Below, one piece after another: positions 44,844 through 52,705 of a stretch of 64,000 bases of DNA. Location of the stretch: assembly GCA_964215915.1 (NCBI GenBank), contig CAXPEB010000047.1:1-64000 (forward strand), written 5' to 3'. The position numbers and the translations under genes are program-made. The notes below the pieces were generated by a model, which worked only from the letters and a program-made list of their open reading frames with translations, was not told where the DNA came from and made no database searches. The DNA is from UBA8524 sp964215915. GTDB taxonomy: Bacteria; Bacteroidota; Bacteroidia; UBA8524. Each line of letters starts with the position of its first letter. The stretch's first letter is position 1.

Positions 44844-44922
44844 GCAGGTTCGAATCCTGCACTCAGTTTTGGTCTGAGTTTGATTAATGGTTGAATCAAC
44901 ATCCCATGGACTCCAAATCCAT
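44844..44922 (+). ncRNA. Permuted tRNA-like module 2 with a tRNA-Trp anticodon arm
   Basis: Same order as module 1, offset by 61 nt. The T-arm is GCAGG-TTCGAAT-CCTGC (44844-44860). The capped acceptor-like stem is ACTCAG/CTGAGT with loop TTTTGGT (44861-44879). After TT comes D-arm GATT-AATGGTTG-AATC (44882-44897), with GG in an 8-nt loop as in module 1. Eight nt later follows the anticodon arm ATGGA-CTCCAAA-TCCAT (44906-44922), whose loop is exactly that of tRNA-Trp (CCA). Joining 44922 back to 44844 would give a complete cloverleaf. Confidence 0.7.
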
Positions 44923-45185
44923 CACCGGGACCGCCTGTCCCCAAATAAGGCAATTGTATCCGGGCGGGAAAAGAGAAACAGAGCGGTGCTTCGGCACCAA
45001 TCACGGAGTTCCGGGCCGGAAACGGCAGATACCGCAGGACGACGCGTTTTTCAGGTGATCGCATCCATTCCAGAATGCATTCGGTTGCAGTAAAAATGCC
45101 GGTGACTGCTCAAGCAGGTTCCCGCCCCGAAAACCGGTTTCTCTTTCCCCCGCCCTATTAAATGAAAATGTAAAAGTAGATTGAT
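44923..45185. other. Downstream part of the RtcB-locus leader
   Basis: More hairpins: GGGAC/GTCCC (44927-44940) and GGTGC-TTCG-GCACC with a UUCG tetraloop (44985-44998). The last ~60 bp before the slipin ATG are A-rich. No promoter of the TAnnTTTG type is evident next to the slipin gene, so the leader RNA and operon may share a distal promoter. Confidence 0.5.
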
Positions 45186-46283
45186 ATGAAAAAAGTAATC
45201 GTAACACCGGGTCTGGTAGGCTTGGTTTACAAAAACGGAAAAACAGAACGTGTATTGACTGAAGGAACCTACTGGATATCCTTGTGGTCTGAAGTGCGCA
45301 TGTTTGCGATGAACCTGGCATTTCAACCGAAAGAGAGTCTGGAAGTAGCCTTGCAATCGGAAGTTTTGCAACCCTACCTTGAAATAGTAGAGGTGAAAGA
45401 AGGAGAAATCGCTCTGCGTTATGAAAACAACCGTTTTGTCGGGGTTCTTTTTGCCGGTAAGCATGCTTACTGGAAAGGACTGATCGATTACCGTTTCATC
45501 ATCGACAATATGGAAAACTGCCGTATTCGTCCGGAAATCGAAAGAAACATTTTGCGCTACCCGGCCTTTGGGTCATTAACCCGGACATTCCGTGTTGACT
45601 CATACTGCAAGGCAGTGTTAAGTATAGAAGGAGAGGAAGACAAGATTCTTGAACCGGGAGAATACCTGTTCTGGAACAACCGTAAGGTTATCTCCGTTAT
45701 TCCGGTGGATATGCGTTCTCAGATGATGGAAGTTTCCGGACAGGAACTGCTTACCCGCGATAAAGCAAGCCTTCGGTTAAGTTTATTTGCTTCCATCCGG
45801 GTAAATGATATCCGCAAAGCGGTATTGGAAAATACAGCCTACTCCAAACAGGTATACACCATCCTGCAATTGGCCATTCGTGAATTTGTCGGGACCAAAA
45901 GCCTGGATGAAATCCTGGAGAACAAGGAGATGATTTCCGACTACGTGATGAAAAACAGCAAAGCTGCCATTGCGGAAACCGGAGTAGAGTTAAGCAGCTG
46001 CGGGGTTCGTGACATCATCCTTCCGGGAGAAATGCGCGAGATCTTTAATAAGGTGCTGATTGCGGAGAAACAAGCCGCAGCCAACGTAATCATGCGCCGG
46101 GAAGAAACCGCATCCACCCGTTCCCTGTTGAACACCGCCAAACTGATGGAAGAAAACGAAGTGCTCTTCCGTCTGAAGGAAATGGAATACGTGGAACGTA
46201 TCGCCGAAAAAATCGGGAACCTGAGCGTTACCGGTAACGGAACCCTGATCTCACAGTTAAAAGAGATTTTTGTAAATAAGTAG
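45186..46283 (+). CDS. Slipin/SPFH (band 7) family protein without membrane anchor
   Basis: 365 residues. The SPFH domain covers about 100-290 (IPVDMRSQMMEVSGQELLTR, LRLSLFASIRVNDIRKAVL, QLAIREFVGTKSLDEIL, AIAETGVELSSCGVRDI) and a coiled-coil tail follows. The usual N-terminal membrane hairpin is absent. Instead the first ~160 residues hold three related beta segments: VYKNGKTERVLTEGTYW, RYENNRFVGVLFAGKHAYW and IEGEEDKILEPGEYLFW. It is therefore probably a soluble oligomer that scaffolds RtcB. The start is 32 bp before the rtcB region on the other side of a hairpin (46289-46311), as one operon. Confidence 0.9.
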   Translation: MKKVIVTPGLVGLVYKNGKTERVLTEGTYWISLWSEVRMFAMNLAFQPKESLEVALQSEVLQPYLEIVEVKEGEIALRYENNRFVGVLFAGKHAYWKGLIDYRFIIDNMENCRIRPEIERNILRYPAFGSLTRTFRVDSYCKAVLSIEGEEDKILEPGEYLFWNNRKVISVIPVDMRSQMMEVSGQELLTRDKASLRLSLFASIRVNDIRKAVLENTAYSKQVYTILQLAIREFVGTKSLDEILENKEMISDYVMKNSKAAIAETGVELSSCGVRDIILPGEMREIFNKVLIAEKQAAANVIMRREETASTRSLLNTAKLMEENEVLFRLKEMEYVERIAEKIGNLSVTGNGTLISQLKEIFVNK

Positions 46284-46288
46284 CGGCT

Positions 46289-46311
46289 GGGGACCACACT
46301 TGGTGGTCCCC
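46289..46311 (+). promoter_or_regulatory. Perfect hairpin immediately upstream of rtcB
   Basis: GGGGACCAC (46289-46297) and GTGGTCCCC (46303-46311) form a 9-bp perfect stem with a 5-nt loop, 6 bp after the slipin stop and just before the rtcB start codons. There is no T-run, so it is not a standard terminator. It may set rtcB translation, stabilise the mRNA 3' end of the slipin gene, or be a processing site. Confidence 0.7.
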
Positions 46312-46314
46312 ATT

Positions 46315-47736
46315 ATGATTGAATTCATGACTATTACAAGCGAAGAACTGATAAAATGGAATATTCCAAAAGGCCCGGAATTCGGAATCTGCCTTGATAT
46401 TTTGAATGCTCTGGATGAAAAATCCTGGAGCAAGAAGTCTGCGAAACAGGAAATCGATAAAATCTTATCAAACCCGGAAACAAAAAGTCATCCGGCATTT
46501 AATGCCCTGAAACAAGTGGTAATACAACGCGAGGCCAATAAAACCATTGCCGTGGCTGAAAAGGCAAGCAGTTATACGATTTATGGAGAAGAAGGAATAG
46601 AAGCGGGAGCTCTGAAGCAAATGGATACTGTGATGCGTCTTCCCATTTCCCGTGCCGGAGCATTGATGCCAGACGCACACCAGGGTTACGGTTTACCCAT
46701 TGGCGGAGTATTGGCTACGGAAAACACCATTATCCCTTACGGAGTGGGTGTGGATATAGGATGCCGTATGTGCCTGAGCATCTTCGATATCCCGGCAATC
46801 CATATAGAACAAAACCGGGAACGTCTGAAAACAGTTCTAAACCGGAGCTCCAAATTCGGCAAAGCTGTATTCCAAAAACCGCAGGATCATGAAGTACTGG
46901 CCAGCCCCTTGTTTAATGAGATTCCATTATTAAGGGCCCTTCAGGAAAAAGCAGCCAGGCAGATAGGCAGCTCCGGAGGAGGAAACCATTTTGTGGAATT
47001 TGGGATATGTGAAATAGTGGATCAAGACAACGAATTGGGAATTCAGCCAGGCCAATACTTGTCATTACTCAGCCATTCCGGATCACGCGGACTCGGAGCC
47101 AGCATTGCCGGGCATTATACCCGGCTTGCCAAAACACAGACCAGGTTGCCGGATGAGCTAAAACACCTGGCATGGCTTAATCTTGATAGTGAGGCGGGAC
47201 AGGAATACTGGCTGGCAATGAACCTGGCAGGAGACTATGCCAGCGCCTGTCATCATCAGATACACGCCAAAGTTGCCCGTGACTTTCAGCTGGAACCTTT
47301 GGCCATGGTTGAAAACCACCACAATTTTGCCTGGAAAGAAACCCTTGAAGATGGAAAGGAATACATTATTCACCGAAAGGGAGCTACACCGGCCGGAAAA
47401 GGGGTCTTAGGAATAATTCCTGGCTCCATGACTGCGCCTGGCTTTATTGTACGTGGGAAAGGGCTCTCAGACTCGTTGAATTCCGCCTCCCACGGAGCAG
47501 GCCGGGCCATGTCACGTACCCAAGCAAAGAACTCATTGAATGCAAAGGATATGGTTAAACATCTCCAGGACCAGGGAGTTGATTTAATTGGTTCAGGCTT
47601 GGATGAGGCACCAATGGCGTATAAAAACATCCATGACGTAATGGAAGCACAGAAAGACCTGATAGAAGTGCTGGGAACCTTCCTTCCCAAAGTGGTTCGA
47701 ATGTGCGGCGACGAAGGTTTCCGGGAAGTGGATTGA
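46315..47736 (+). CDS. rtcB: RtcB-family RNA ligase
   Basis: The ATG at 46315 gives 473 residues; 46327 (MTITSEELIKW) is also possible. RtcB joins 2',3'-cyclic phosphate and 5'-OH RNA ends using GTP and Mn. All conserved sites are seen: MPDAHQGYGLPIGGVLATE, GVDIGCRMCLS with the metal Cys, GSSGGGNHFVEF, LSHSGSRGLG, VENHHNFAW, and IIHRKGATPA with the guanylylated His. HGAGRAMSR lies near the C-terminus. It is operonic with slipin and faces the WYL regulator across a tRNA-like region. No RtcA cyclase is nearby. A terminal stop at 47736 is 22 bp from the convergent hydrolase gene. Confidence 0.96.
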   Translation: MIEFMTITSEELIKWNIPKGPEFGICLDILNALDEKSWSKKSAKQEIDKILSNPETKSHPAFNALKQVVIQREANKTIAVAEKASSYTIYGEEGIEAGALKQMDTVMRLPISRAGALMPDAHQGYGLPIGGVLATENTIIPYGVGVDIGCRMCLSIFDIPAIHIEQNRERLKTVLNRSSKFGKAVFQKPQDHEVLASPLFNEIPLLRALQEKAARQIGSSGGGNHFVEFGICEIVDQDNELGIQPGQYLSLLSHSGSRGLGASIAGHYTRLAKTQTRLPDELKHLAWLNLDSEAGQEYWLAMNLAGDYASACHHQIHAKVARDFQLEPLAMVENHHNFAWKETLEDGKEYIIHRKGATPAGKGVLGIIPGSMTAPGFIVRGKGLSDSLNSASHGAGRAMSRTQAKNSLNAKDMVKHLQDQGVDLIGSGLDEAPMAYKNIHDVMEAQKDLIEVLGTFLPKVVRMCGDEGFREVD

Positions 47737-47757
47737 TCATCTGTCAACTCCGGTCCC

Positions 47758-48708
47758 TCACCTTTCTTCCAGCCATTCTTCCATAGCTGAAAAGAAGTCT
47801 CCCTCGTTTTCAATCCATGGGAAATGCCCCGCTTTGTCAATCAGCACCAAGCCGGAGTTGGGCAAAAGCGCCCTTAGTTTCTCTGCAAATTCGGGAGGGT
47901 TATTGGTGTCATACTTTCCATTGAGGATCAAAACGGGTGCATTGATTTCCGGAAAACGCTTTTGAAGGTCCAGGTAATGTTGCCTTTCCTCCGGCGTTTC
48001 AAACGGATGCTTCCCATCGATGGGTTTTCGGCGCCCGGCCTTCGAGATCTCTTTGGTAACGGGAATGACTTTTTGTGCACTTTCTTCATCATAACACCAC
48101 CATTTCAGAGGAGCGTCGGAGAGGTCTCTCCCCGCTGAGTCAGTATCCGTATGGTGCTTGATGAGGTAATCCCAATCCCGCACGACCTGGGCAAACCACG
48201 GAGATTCTTTAATCCTGCTGCTTTCCGATTCTTTTCTTCTCGCGATCATCTGCTCCTGCGTTCCGGCAATACCGGTTCCTGATAAAATCAGGCCTTCCGA
48301 ACTTTCCGGATACGTCAGGGCATATTGAAGTGCAATGGCGCTTTGGTCAGAGTGTCCGAAAATCCAGATTTTCTCTGCCTTCAGATGCTCCCGTAATGCC
48401 TCAATTTCCGCGACAAGATGATCCTGACCGTATTCTTCGAGGGATTCCGGCACTTCCGATTTGCCCGTACCGCGAGGTTCATAATAAACCACCGTAAAGT
48501 GCTTTTCCAGGGGCTTCAGGGTCAGTTGATACCCGATTTTTCCCGACCTCGGATGGCCAATCAGCATTACCGGTCCATTCCCCCGAACGGAGTAATTGAG
48601 TTTCAAATCGCCTACTTGTTCGAAGTAATCGCCATTCTTTACATCGTTGCAGCCTGACGACGAGAAAAGCACGAGTAAACAAATGAACTGAAAGATCGTG
48701 GCACTCAA
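47758..48708 (-). CDS. Alpha/beta-hydrolase lipoprotein
   Basis: 316 residues from a TTG at 48708; no ATG precedes the signal peptide. The lipobox is LFSSSGC (Cys ~20). The fold is the alpha/beta-hydrolase type: nucleophile elbow FGHSDQSAI (Ser in GHSDQ), oxyanion region VMLIGHPRSG, Asp in LNGKYDTNNP and His in KAGHFPW. This is close to prolyl iminopeptidase-like or serine aminopeptidase hydrolases, but the specificity is unknown. It is probably anchored to the outer membrane. It converges on rtcB. Confidence 0.85.
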   Translation of the reverse strand: MSATIFQFICLLVLFSSSGCNDVKNGDYFEQVGDLKLNYSVRGNGPVMLIGHPRSGKIGYQLTLKPLEKHFTVVYYEPRGTGKSEVPESLEEYGQDHLVAEIEALREHLKAEKIWIFGHSDQSAIALQYALTYPESSEGLILSGTGIAGTQEQMIARRKESESSRIKESPWFAQVVRDWDYLIKHHTDTDSAGRDLSDAPLKWWCYDEESAQKVIPVTKEISKAGRRKPIDGKHPFETPEERQHYLDLQKRFPEINAPVLILNGKYDTNNPPEFAEKLRALLPNSGLVLIDKAGHFPWIENEGDFFSAMEEWLEER

Positions 48709-48790
48709 GGTCGGTCCTGTTTAGGCATCGGTCAAGTATACGCTTTCTGAGATCAAGGTCAAAACCGATGGGCAGGGATCATAATGCTAT

Positions 48791-49243
48791 TCGATCGTTG
48801 TATTCTTGCATGGATGCCCATTTTTTACTTGTCTAAAAAATGGGCGAAAAAAGGACAGTTTTCCTGAAGGCGCCTTCCAGCCGCACTAACCTCCCTCCGC
48901 AACAAAAGCCTGACCATCGCTGGAATCTTTTCCATGACTGCATTCTTTTGGAGAACATCCGTTTTCAAGATAATGGAATAGGCAACTCGCTGTTTCGTGA
49001 GAAAAGATTAAGGCGATTTGGCGCACAGGCTCCTGCACGCTTTTGTTGCGGCTCGCGCTGCAGGAAAACGGCCTGACGGCAGAAAAGGGCCGGACCGGGA
49101 ACCGGATAGATTAATCATAGATTAGCTTAACAGGATTGAAAACCCTATTCAGGCAACCGACATTCATTTGATTCGCTAGATAGTAAGAAAGGTTTCTCCT
49201 CTTCTGAATAGCAACATGTCCCCACAACTTTTTGACTTGATCG
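48791..49243. repeat. Dispersed repeat D, copy 2
   Basis: Matches 26161-26581 over its whole length, in the same orientation. The 12-bp hairpin arms at 48816-48827 and 48834-48845 are exact. The central block is nearly identical, and the end CCACAACTTTTTGACTTGAT is shared. After 49090 the copies diverge and this one has about 30 bp more. It lies between the hydrolase and a secreted-protein gene. Confidence 0.85.
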
Positions 49244-49262
49244 GCTTTCTGTCCCGGAAAGG

Positions 49263-49829
49263 TCAGCGGAGTTCTTTTATCTTTTCTTTTGTGGTCCAGA
49301 CCAAACGGCCACATTCCGTCACGATTATTTCCGAATCCGTTTCCGCAAAAGACTCGGCAAAGTCCTGCCTGAATTTTACCCATTTTTCATCAACCTGTTC
49401 GCAGGCGATCCGCGCCAGGTAAATGGTCCTGCCGGTTAGCACCCAAATGGACGGAGTTACTTTGATACCAGCAGCCTTCTGCCTTTGGACCTTAGCACAA
49501 TCGTTCGGAAAACACTTCAAAAGTGAGTCGACTGCCTGATCGCCTGTTTCTTTTGACGGAAAGTCGAATTGCCACATCTGAATTTTGGCATAAACGCTCC
49601 GGTTGTAGCTGTTTTGGTTCGAGTGAGGGGCTTTGGCCCTGATCGCCACTTCTCGCTTTTTACTATGGAGTTGCAGCTTGTCTATAGAATGGACAAAGTA
49701 GTCCGCCTCAGTGGAAACGATTATTTCAAAGCCCTCTTGCCTGCGTGCAAAATCTTCGACGGTTTTATCCTGCGGGTATTGAATAGCAGTCAGCAGGCTG
49801 AAAGTCACAATGGTCAGCAAAACGTTCAT
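49263..49829 (-). CDS. Hypothetical protein with N-terminal hydrophobic segment
   Basis: 188 residues starting MNVLLTIVTFSLLTAI, likely a signal peptide or short anchor. The rest is a mixed charged domain with NDCAKVQRQKAAGIKVTPS and a C-terminal Lys/Glu-rich helix. I do not recognise a family. The gene follows the end of repeat D directly. Confidence 0.6.
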   Translation of the reverse strand: MNVLLTIVTFSLLTAIQYPQDKTVEDFARRQEGFEIIVSTEADYFVHSIDKLQLHSKKREVAIRAKAPHSNQNSYNRSVYAKIQMWQFDFPSKETGDQAVDSLLKCFPNDCAKVQRQKAAGIKVTPSIWVLTGRTIYLARIACEQVDEKWVKFRQDFAESFAETDSEIIVTECGRLVWTTKEKIKELR

Positions 49830-49915
49830 GAGTCCTCAGGTAGAAACGTCCGTAGAGCCTTTTAGGTATGCCCCTTCAATTTGAAAATTAACAAAAAGCC
49901 CGGAAACAACCTCCC

Positions 49916-50485
49916 TTATTCTCCGCCGGATACTTTCCCGTTTAGGGGTTCATAAATCAATTGTACCACTCCGGACCTGAACGTGTTCGTTCCGGTCAGC
50001 TTCAGTTCCAGCGGAGTTTTCACCTCTTCAAAGAGGGGTTTGCCACTTCCCAAAACGATGGGGTGCACGGAAATCCGGTACCGATCTATTAATCCGGACC
50101 GGATAAATGTTTGGATCAGTCCGGCCCCGCCATATAACCAGATGTCCTTTCCCTCCATGGACTTCAATTTGGCGACCTCTCTTTCCACATCAGAACGGAT
50201 AAAATGAACACGGTCGTCGTTGCCCGCTTGCCTGGTAAAAACATACTTCTTTTTATTATGGATGGCCTGCCAGAATTTGTGCTCTTCTTCCGCTGCATTT
50301 TCATCCGGATAAAAATTACCCCAGGCTTCGTAGCTTACTCTGCCGTAGAAGATGGCATCGATGGTTTCCAGGAATCCATAAAAATCCATATCCTCATCCA
50401 GGATACACCAATCTGTTTCGCCATTCGGGCCTTCGATGTAGCCGTCTAAGGACACGGCCAGGTCCAATATTATGTTTCTACTCAT
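49916..50485 (-). CDS. Dihydrofolate reductase-like protein (RibD C-terminal family)
   Basis: 189 residues of the RibD_C/DHFR-like fold. Markers are IILDLAVSLDGYIEGPNG, AIFYGRVSYEAWG, KDIWLYGGAGLIQTFIRSG and YRISVHPIVLGSG, the last two for NADPH binding. Members are small reductases of mostly unknown substrate. It follows arr by 3 bp on the same strand, in a marR-arr-reductase operon, so the three are probably co-regulated. Confidence 0.9.
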   Translation of the reverse strand: MSRNIILDLAVSLDGYIEGPNGETDWCILDEDMDFYGFLETIDAIFYGRVSYEAWGNFYPDENAAEEEHKFWQAIHNKKKYVFTRQAGNDDRVHFIRSDVEREVAKLKSMEGKDIWLYGGAGLIQTFIRSGLIDRYRISVHPIVLGSGKPLFEEVKTPLELKLTGTNTFRSGVVQLIYEPLNGKVSGGE

Positions 50486-50488
50486 TGC

Positions 50489-50911
50489 TTAATCCTCCAC
50501 CGCTTCAATTCCCTGTTGTTTCAGATGCTCAAGGTGTTGCCTCATGGCAGTCAATTGTTCCGGAGAATGTCCTTCCCAATATTCAACTTCGCCCACAACC
50601 CGTATCGGATGGGCGGTACGATAGGATTTTGTTGGGTTCCCCGGGAATTTTTTGTCGGTCAGGTTGGGATCATCTTCATAGTGGCCTGTGGGTTCCACTT
50701 GGTAAATTCTTCCCGGACCTTCTCCAACCGCCAATTCCGCTCCCCAGATTGCGGCATCCAGTGTAGCCGTAAGATATACATACCGCGCGTGTTTCCTTCT
50801 GCCATAATTGGAACGGAAACCCGGTTTGATCAGGTCCCCGGGTTGCATCTCTGCCTTTGTACCGTGATAGAAAGTCAGGGTTGTTTCTTTTTTCTTATCG
50901 ATCTCTTTCAT
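50489..50911 (-). CDS. arr: Rifampin ADP-ribosyltransferase Arr
   Basis: 140 residues, the normal length. Arr transfers ADP-ribose from NAD+ to the hydroxyl at C23 of rifamycins and inactivates them. Family motifs are clear: FYHGTKAEMQPGDLIKPGF, YVYLTATLDAAIWGAELA, GRIYQVEPTGHYEDDPN and KFPGNPTKSYR. The gene overlaps the upstream marR gene by 4 bp and is followed by a reductase. Regulation by the MarR protein is likely. A function in other stress roles for environmental Arr proteins is possible. Confidence 0.95.
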   Translation of the reverse strand: MKEIDKKKETTLTFYHGTKAEMQPGDLIKPGFRSNYGRRKHARYVYLTATLDAAIWGAELAVGEGPGRIYQVEPTGHYEDDPNLTDKKFPGNPTKSYRTAHPIRVVGEVEYWEGHSPEQLTAMRQHLEHLKQQGIEAVED

Positions 50912-51369
50912 CCTTTATTACCGGTGAATTTGTCTTTCGTTTCATTCATCAGGGCTATGGCATTGATAAAGTAGCGCTCCATGATGGTCAGTTCATCGTC
51001 GGAAAAGGACCCCATTAATGTGTCGGTACCTGCCTGGAAATCTTTGTAATACGGTTCCAACAGGGCCATGATCTTTTCGGTATCCGGAACAATGTACACC
51101 CTGCGTCGGTCGCTTTTGTCCGGCTGTCTTTTTACCAGTTTCTTTTTCTCAAACCGATCGATTAAGCCGGTAACCGCTCCGGTAGTCAATCCCGTTAAAC
51201 CCGCTAGCTCCCCTGCCGTCAGCTTTCCTTTTTGAAGGAAAAAACCCAGGTATTTGTGATCCGTGCCTGAGAAACCACTTTTCCGGGCTATGGTTTCGTG
51301 TAGCTGTATGGATGTATAGGCATACCGTTGACTCAAACTCCTTAATGCCACGATTCTATCCTTACTCAT
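50908..51369 (-). CDS. MarR-family transcriptional regulator
   Basis: 153 residues. The winged-helix runs from LTAGELAGLTGLTTGAVTGL through RFEKKKLVKRQPDKSDRRRV, followed by the dimer helices. The wing DKSDRRRVYI is typical of MarR. It is first in a three-gene operon with arr and a reductase, overlapping arr by 4 bp. It may be released from DNA by a phenolic or antibiotic ligand. Confidence 0.93.
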   Translation of the reverse strand: MSKDRIVALRSLSQRYAYTSIQLHETIARKSGFSGTDHKYLGFFLQKGKLTAGELAGLTGLTTGAVTGLIDRFEKKKLVKRQPDKSDRRRVYIVPDTEKIMALLEPYYKDFQAGTDTLMGSFSDDELTIMERYFINAIALMNETKDKFTGNKG

Positions 51370-51639
51370 TTTACCTCACTCGCTATTTATCTTAGCAACA
51401 AAGATATTAAAATCAAAGGAACTCTTCTGAAAAGAAAGGACCTGGGCTTAAACAATCGGGGTATTCAGAAAAAGCCTATCCTGTCCAAATAACCGCATTC
51501 AATAAATGCTTGTCACCGGGAAAACCCAACAATGACAAACATCATTTTTTTTCCTGCGCCCGGTCATTTATGAACCCTTGTTTTCTAGGTAATTTTGATC
51601 AATCCTTAAAAAGGAAAAGAACAGGCAAAACGAAAAAAG

Positions 51640-52143
51640 ATGTGGTGGCTTATTATCCTGCTGACCTTATTGCTGGTATTGCTCCTCTGGTTGTTGTGGG
51701 CACCACTCACCCTGGTGATTGACAGCAGTCAGGGCCTATACCGCATCAGCTGGTGGGGTATTGCCAGCGCCCGGATCTTTGCCCACGAAGAACAGGTATT
51801 GATGATCCGGTTCAACATCTTCTTCCTGAGGAAAAACCTGGGCCTTGTGGATATGCTCAACAAGGAAAAAAAGGCAAAAACCGAAAAGAGCAAAGCGAAG
51901 AAAAAGAAATACAAGGGACCCGGATGGAGAAAGATAAAAAGCGGGATTGCCTCATTCCGGGTAAAAGAATTCCACGTAGAACTGGATACGGGAGATTACG
52001 TCTGGAATGCCTGGCTATTTCCTATCGCTTATTTCGTCAGCAGGGGGAACGTACGGCTTCAAATCAATTTCAACCGGCACAACAGCGCAAGAATTGTCAT
52101 CGAAAACCGCATGATACGTCTCCTGTACGCATTTCTAAAATAA
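51640..52143 (+). CDS. YtfI/DUF2953-like membrane-anchored protein
   Basis: 167 residues with an N-terminal membrane helix (WLIILLTLLLVLLLWLLW), then a beta-rich segment (LVIDSSQGLYRISWWGIASA), a lysine-rich linker (KEKKAKTEKSKAKKKK) and a second beta segment (FHVELDTGDYVWNAWLF). This resembles DUF2953 (YtfI of Bacillus). The YtfJ/GerW-like gene follows after 19 bp, reproducing the Bacillus ytfI-ytfJ order. Assignment rests on architecture and neighbour. Function unknown. Confidence 0.68.
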   Translation: MWWLIILLTLLLVLLLWLLWAPLTLVIDSSQGLYRISWWGIASARIFAHEEQVLMIRFNIFFLRKNLGLVDMLNKEKKAKTEKSKAKKKKYKGPGWRKIKSGIASFRVKEFHVELDTGDYVWNAWLFPIAYFVSRGNVRLQINFNRHNSARIVIENRMIRLLYAFLK

Positions 52144-52162
52144 CCTTTAAAACTATACTGCA

Positions 52163-52525
52163 ATGGAAATCAACTTCAACGAATTATTAACCAAAATCAC
52201 TGACTTCATGAAGTCGGAGGCAAAAACGGAAACCGTAATCGGCGAGCAGTTTACGCTTGGCGAATTCACCTGTGTACCGGTAATTAAAGTAGGAATGGGT
52301 TTCGGCTCGGGCGGAGGTGAAGGCGAAGACCCCAAAAAAGGCAAAGGTACCGGTGCCGGAGCAGGTGCAGGCGTGGGAATCGAACCCATCGGGTTCCTGG
52401 TGACCCGTGAAGACAGCATCAGCTTCCTTAGCGCCGGTAAATCAAAGGGATTGGCAGCCATGTTTGAGCAGGTTCCGGAATTGATTGAAAAGCTGGCCAA
52501 GAAAAAAGATCAGCAGGAGGCTTAA
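52163..52525 (+). CDS. GerW/YtfJ-family protein
   Basis: 120 residues. The family core is clear: VIGEQFTLGEFTCVPVIKVG, then a glycine-rich stretch with charged residues, and GVGIEPIGFLVTREDSISFL. In Bacillus YtfJ is a spore protein, but members also occur in non-spore-formers such as this one, so the role must be wider. It is the second gene of a pair with the DUF2953-like protein and is followed by a strong terminator. Confidence 0.88.
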   Translation: MEINFNELLTKITDFMKSEAKTETVIGEQFTLGEFTCVPVIKVGMGFGSGGGEGEDPKKGKGTGAGAGAGVGIEPIGFLVTREDSISFLSAGKSKGLAAMFEQVPELIEKLAKKKDQQEA

Positions 52526-52572
52526 GCAGCCGTTCGATTTATTACGAAAACCACCGATGGTACCGAAAACAG

Positions 52573-52598
52573 AAAGCCGCGGGTTTCGCGGCTTTTTC
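52573..52598 (+). terminator. Rho-independent terminator after ytfJ-like gene
   Basis: AAAGCCGCG (52573-52581) pairs with CGCGGCTTT (52587-52595) around GGTTT, and further T follow. Confidence 0.93.
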
Positions 52599-52705
52599 TT
52601 ACTCCATGACTCATAGGAAATGATCGGGTTATTTCCGGTTGAGCAGACAAGCAGGATCGTCTAACGTCTGCATGCCTTGCTCCTATTTCGTACCTTAGCA
52701 CAACC

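Noticed and set aside
44808..44867. A linear tRNA (D-arm 44817-44832, T-arm 44844-44860) lacking an anticodon arm
   Set aside because: The acceptor strands TTTAGGG and ACTCAGT do not pair, and the link between arms is too short. The permuted reading pairs much better at both acceptors.
48840..49076. Short plus-strand frame in repeat D copy 2, and the frames in repeat D copy 1
   Set aside because: Neither frame is intact in both copies, and the start region is a hairpin. I treat the repeat as non-coding.
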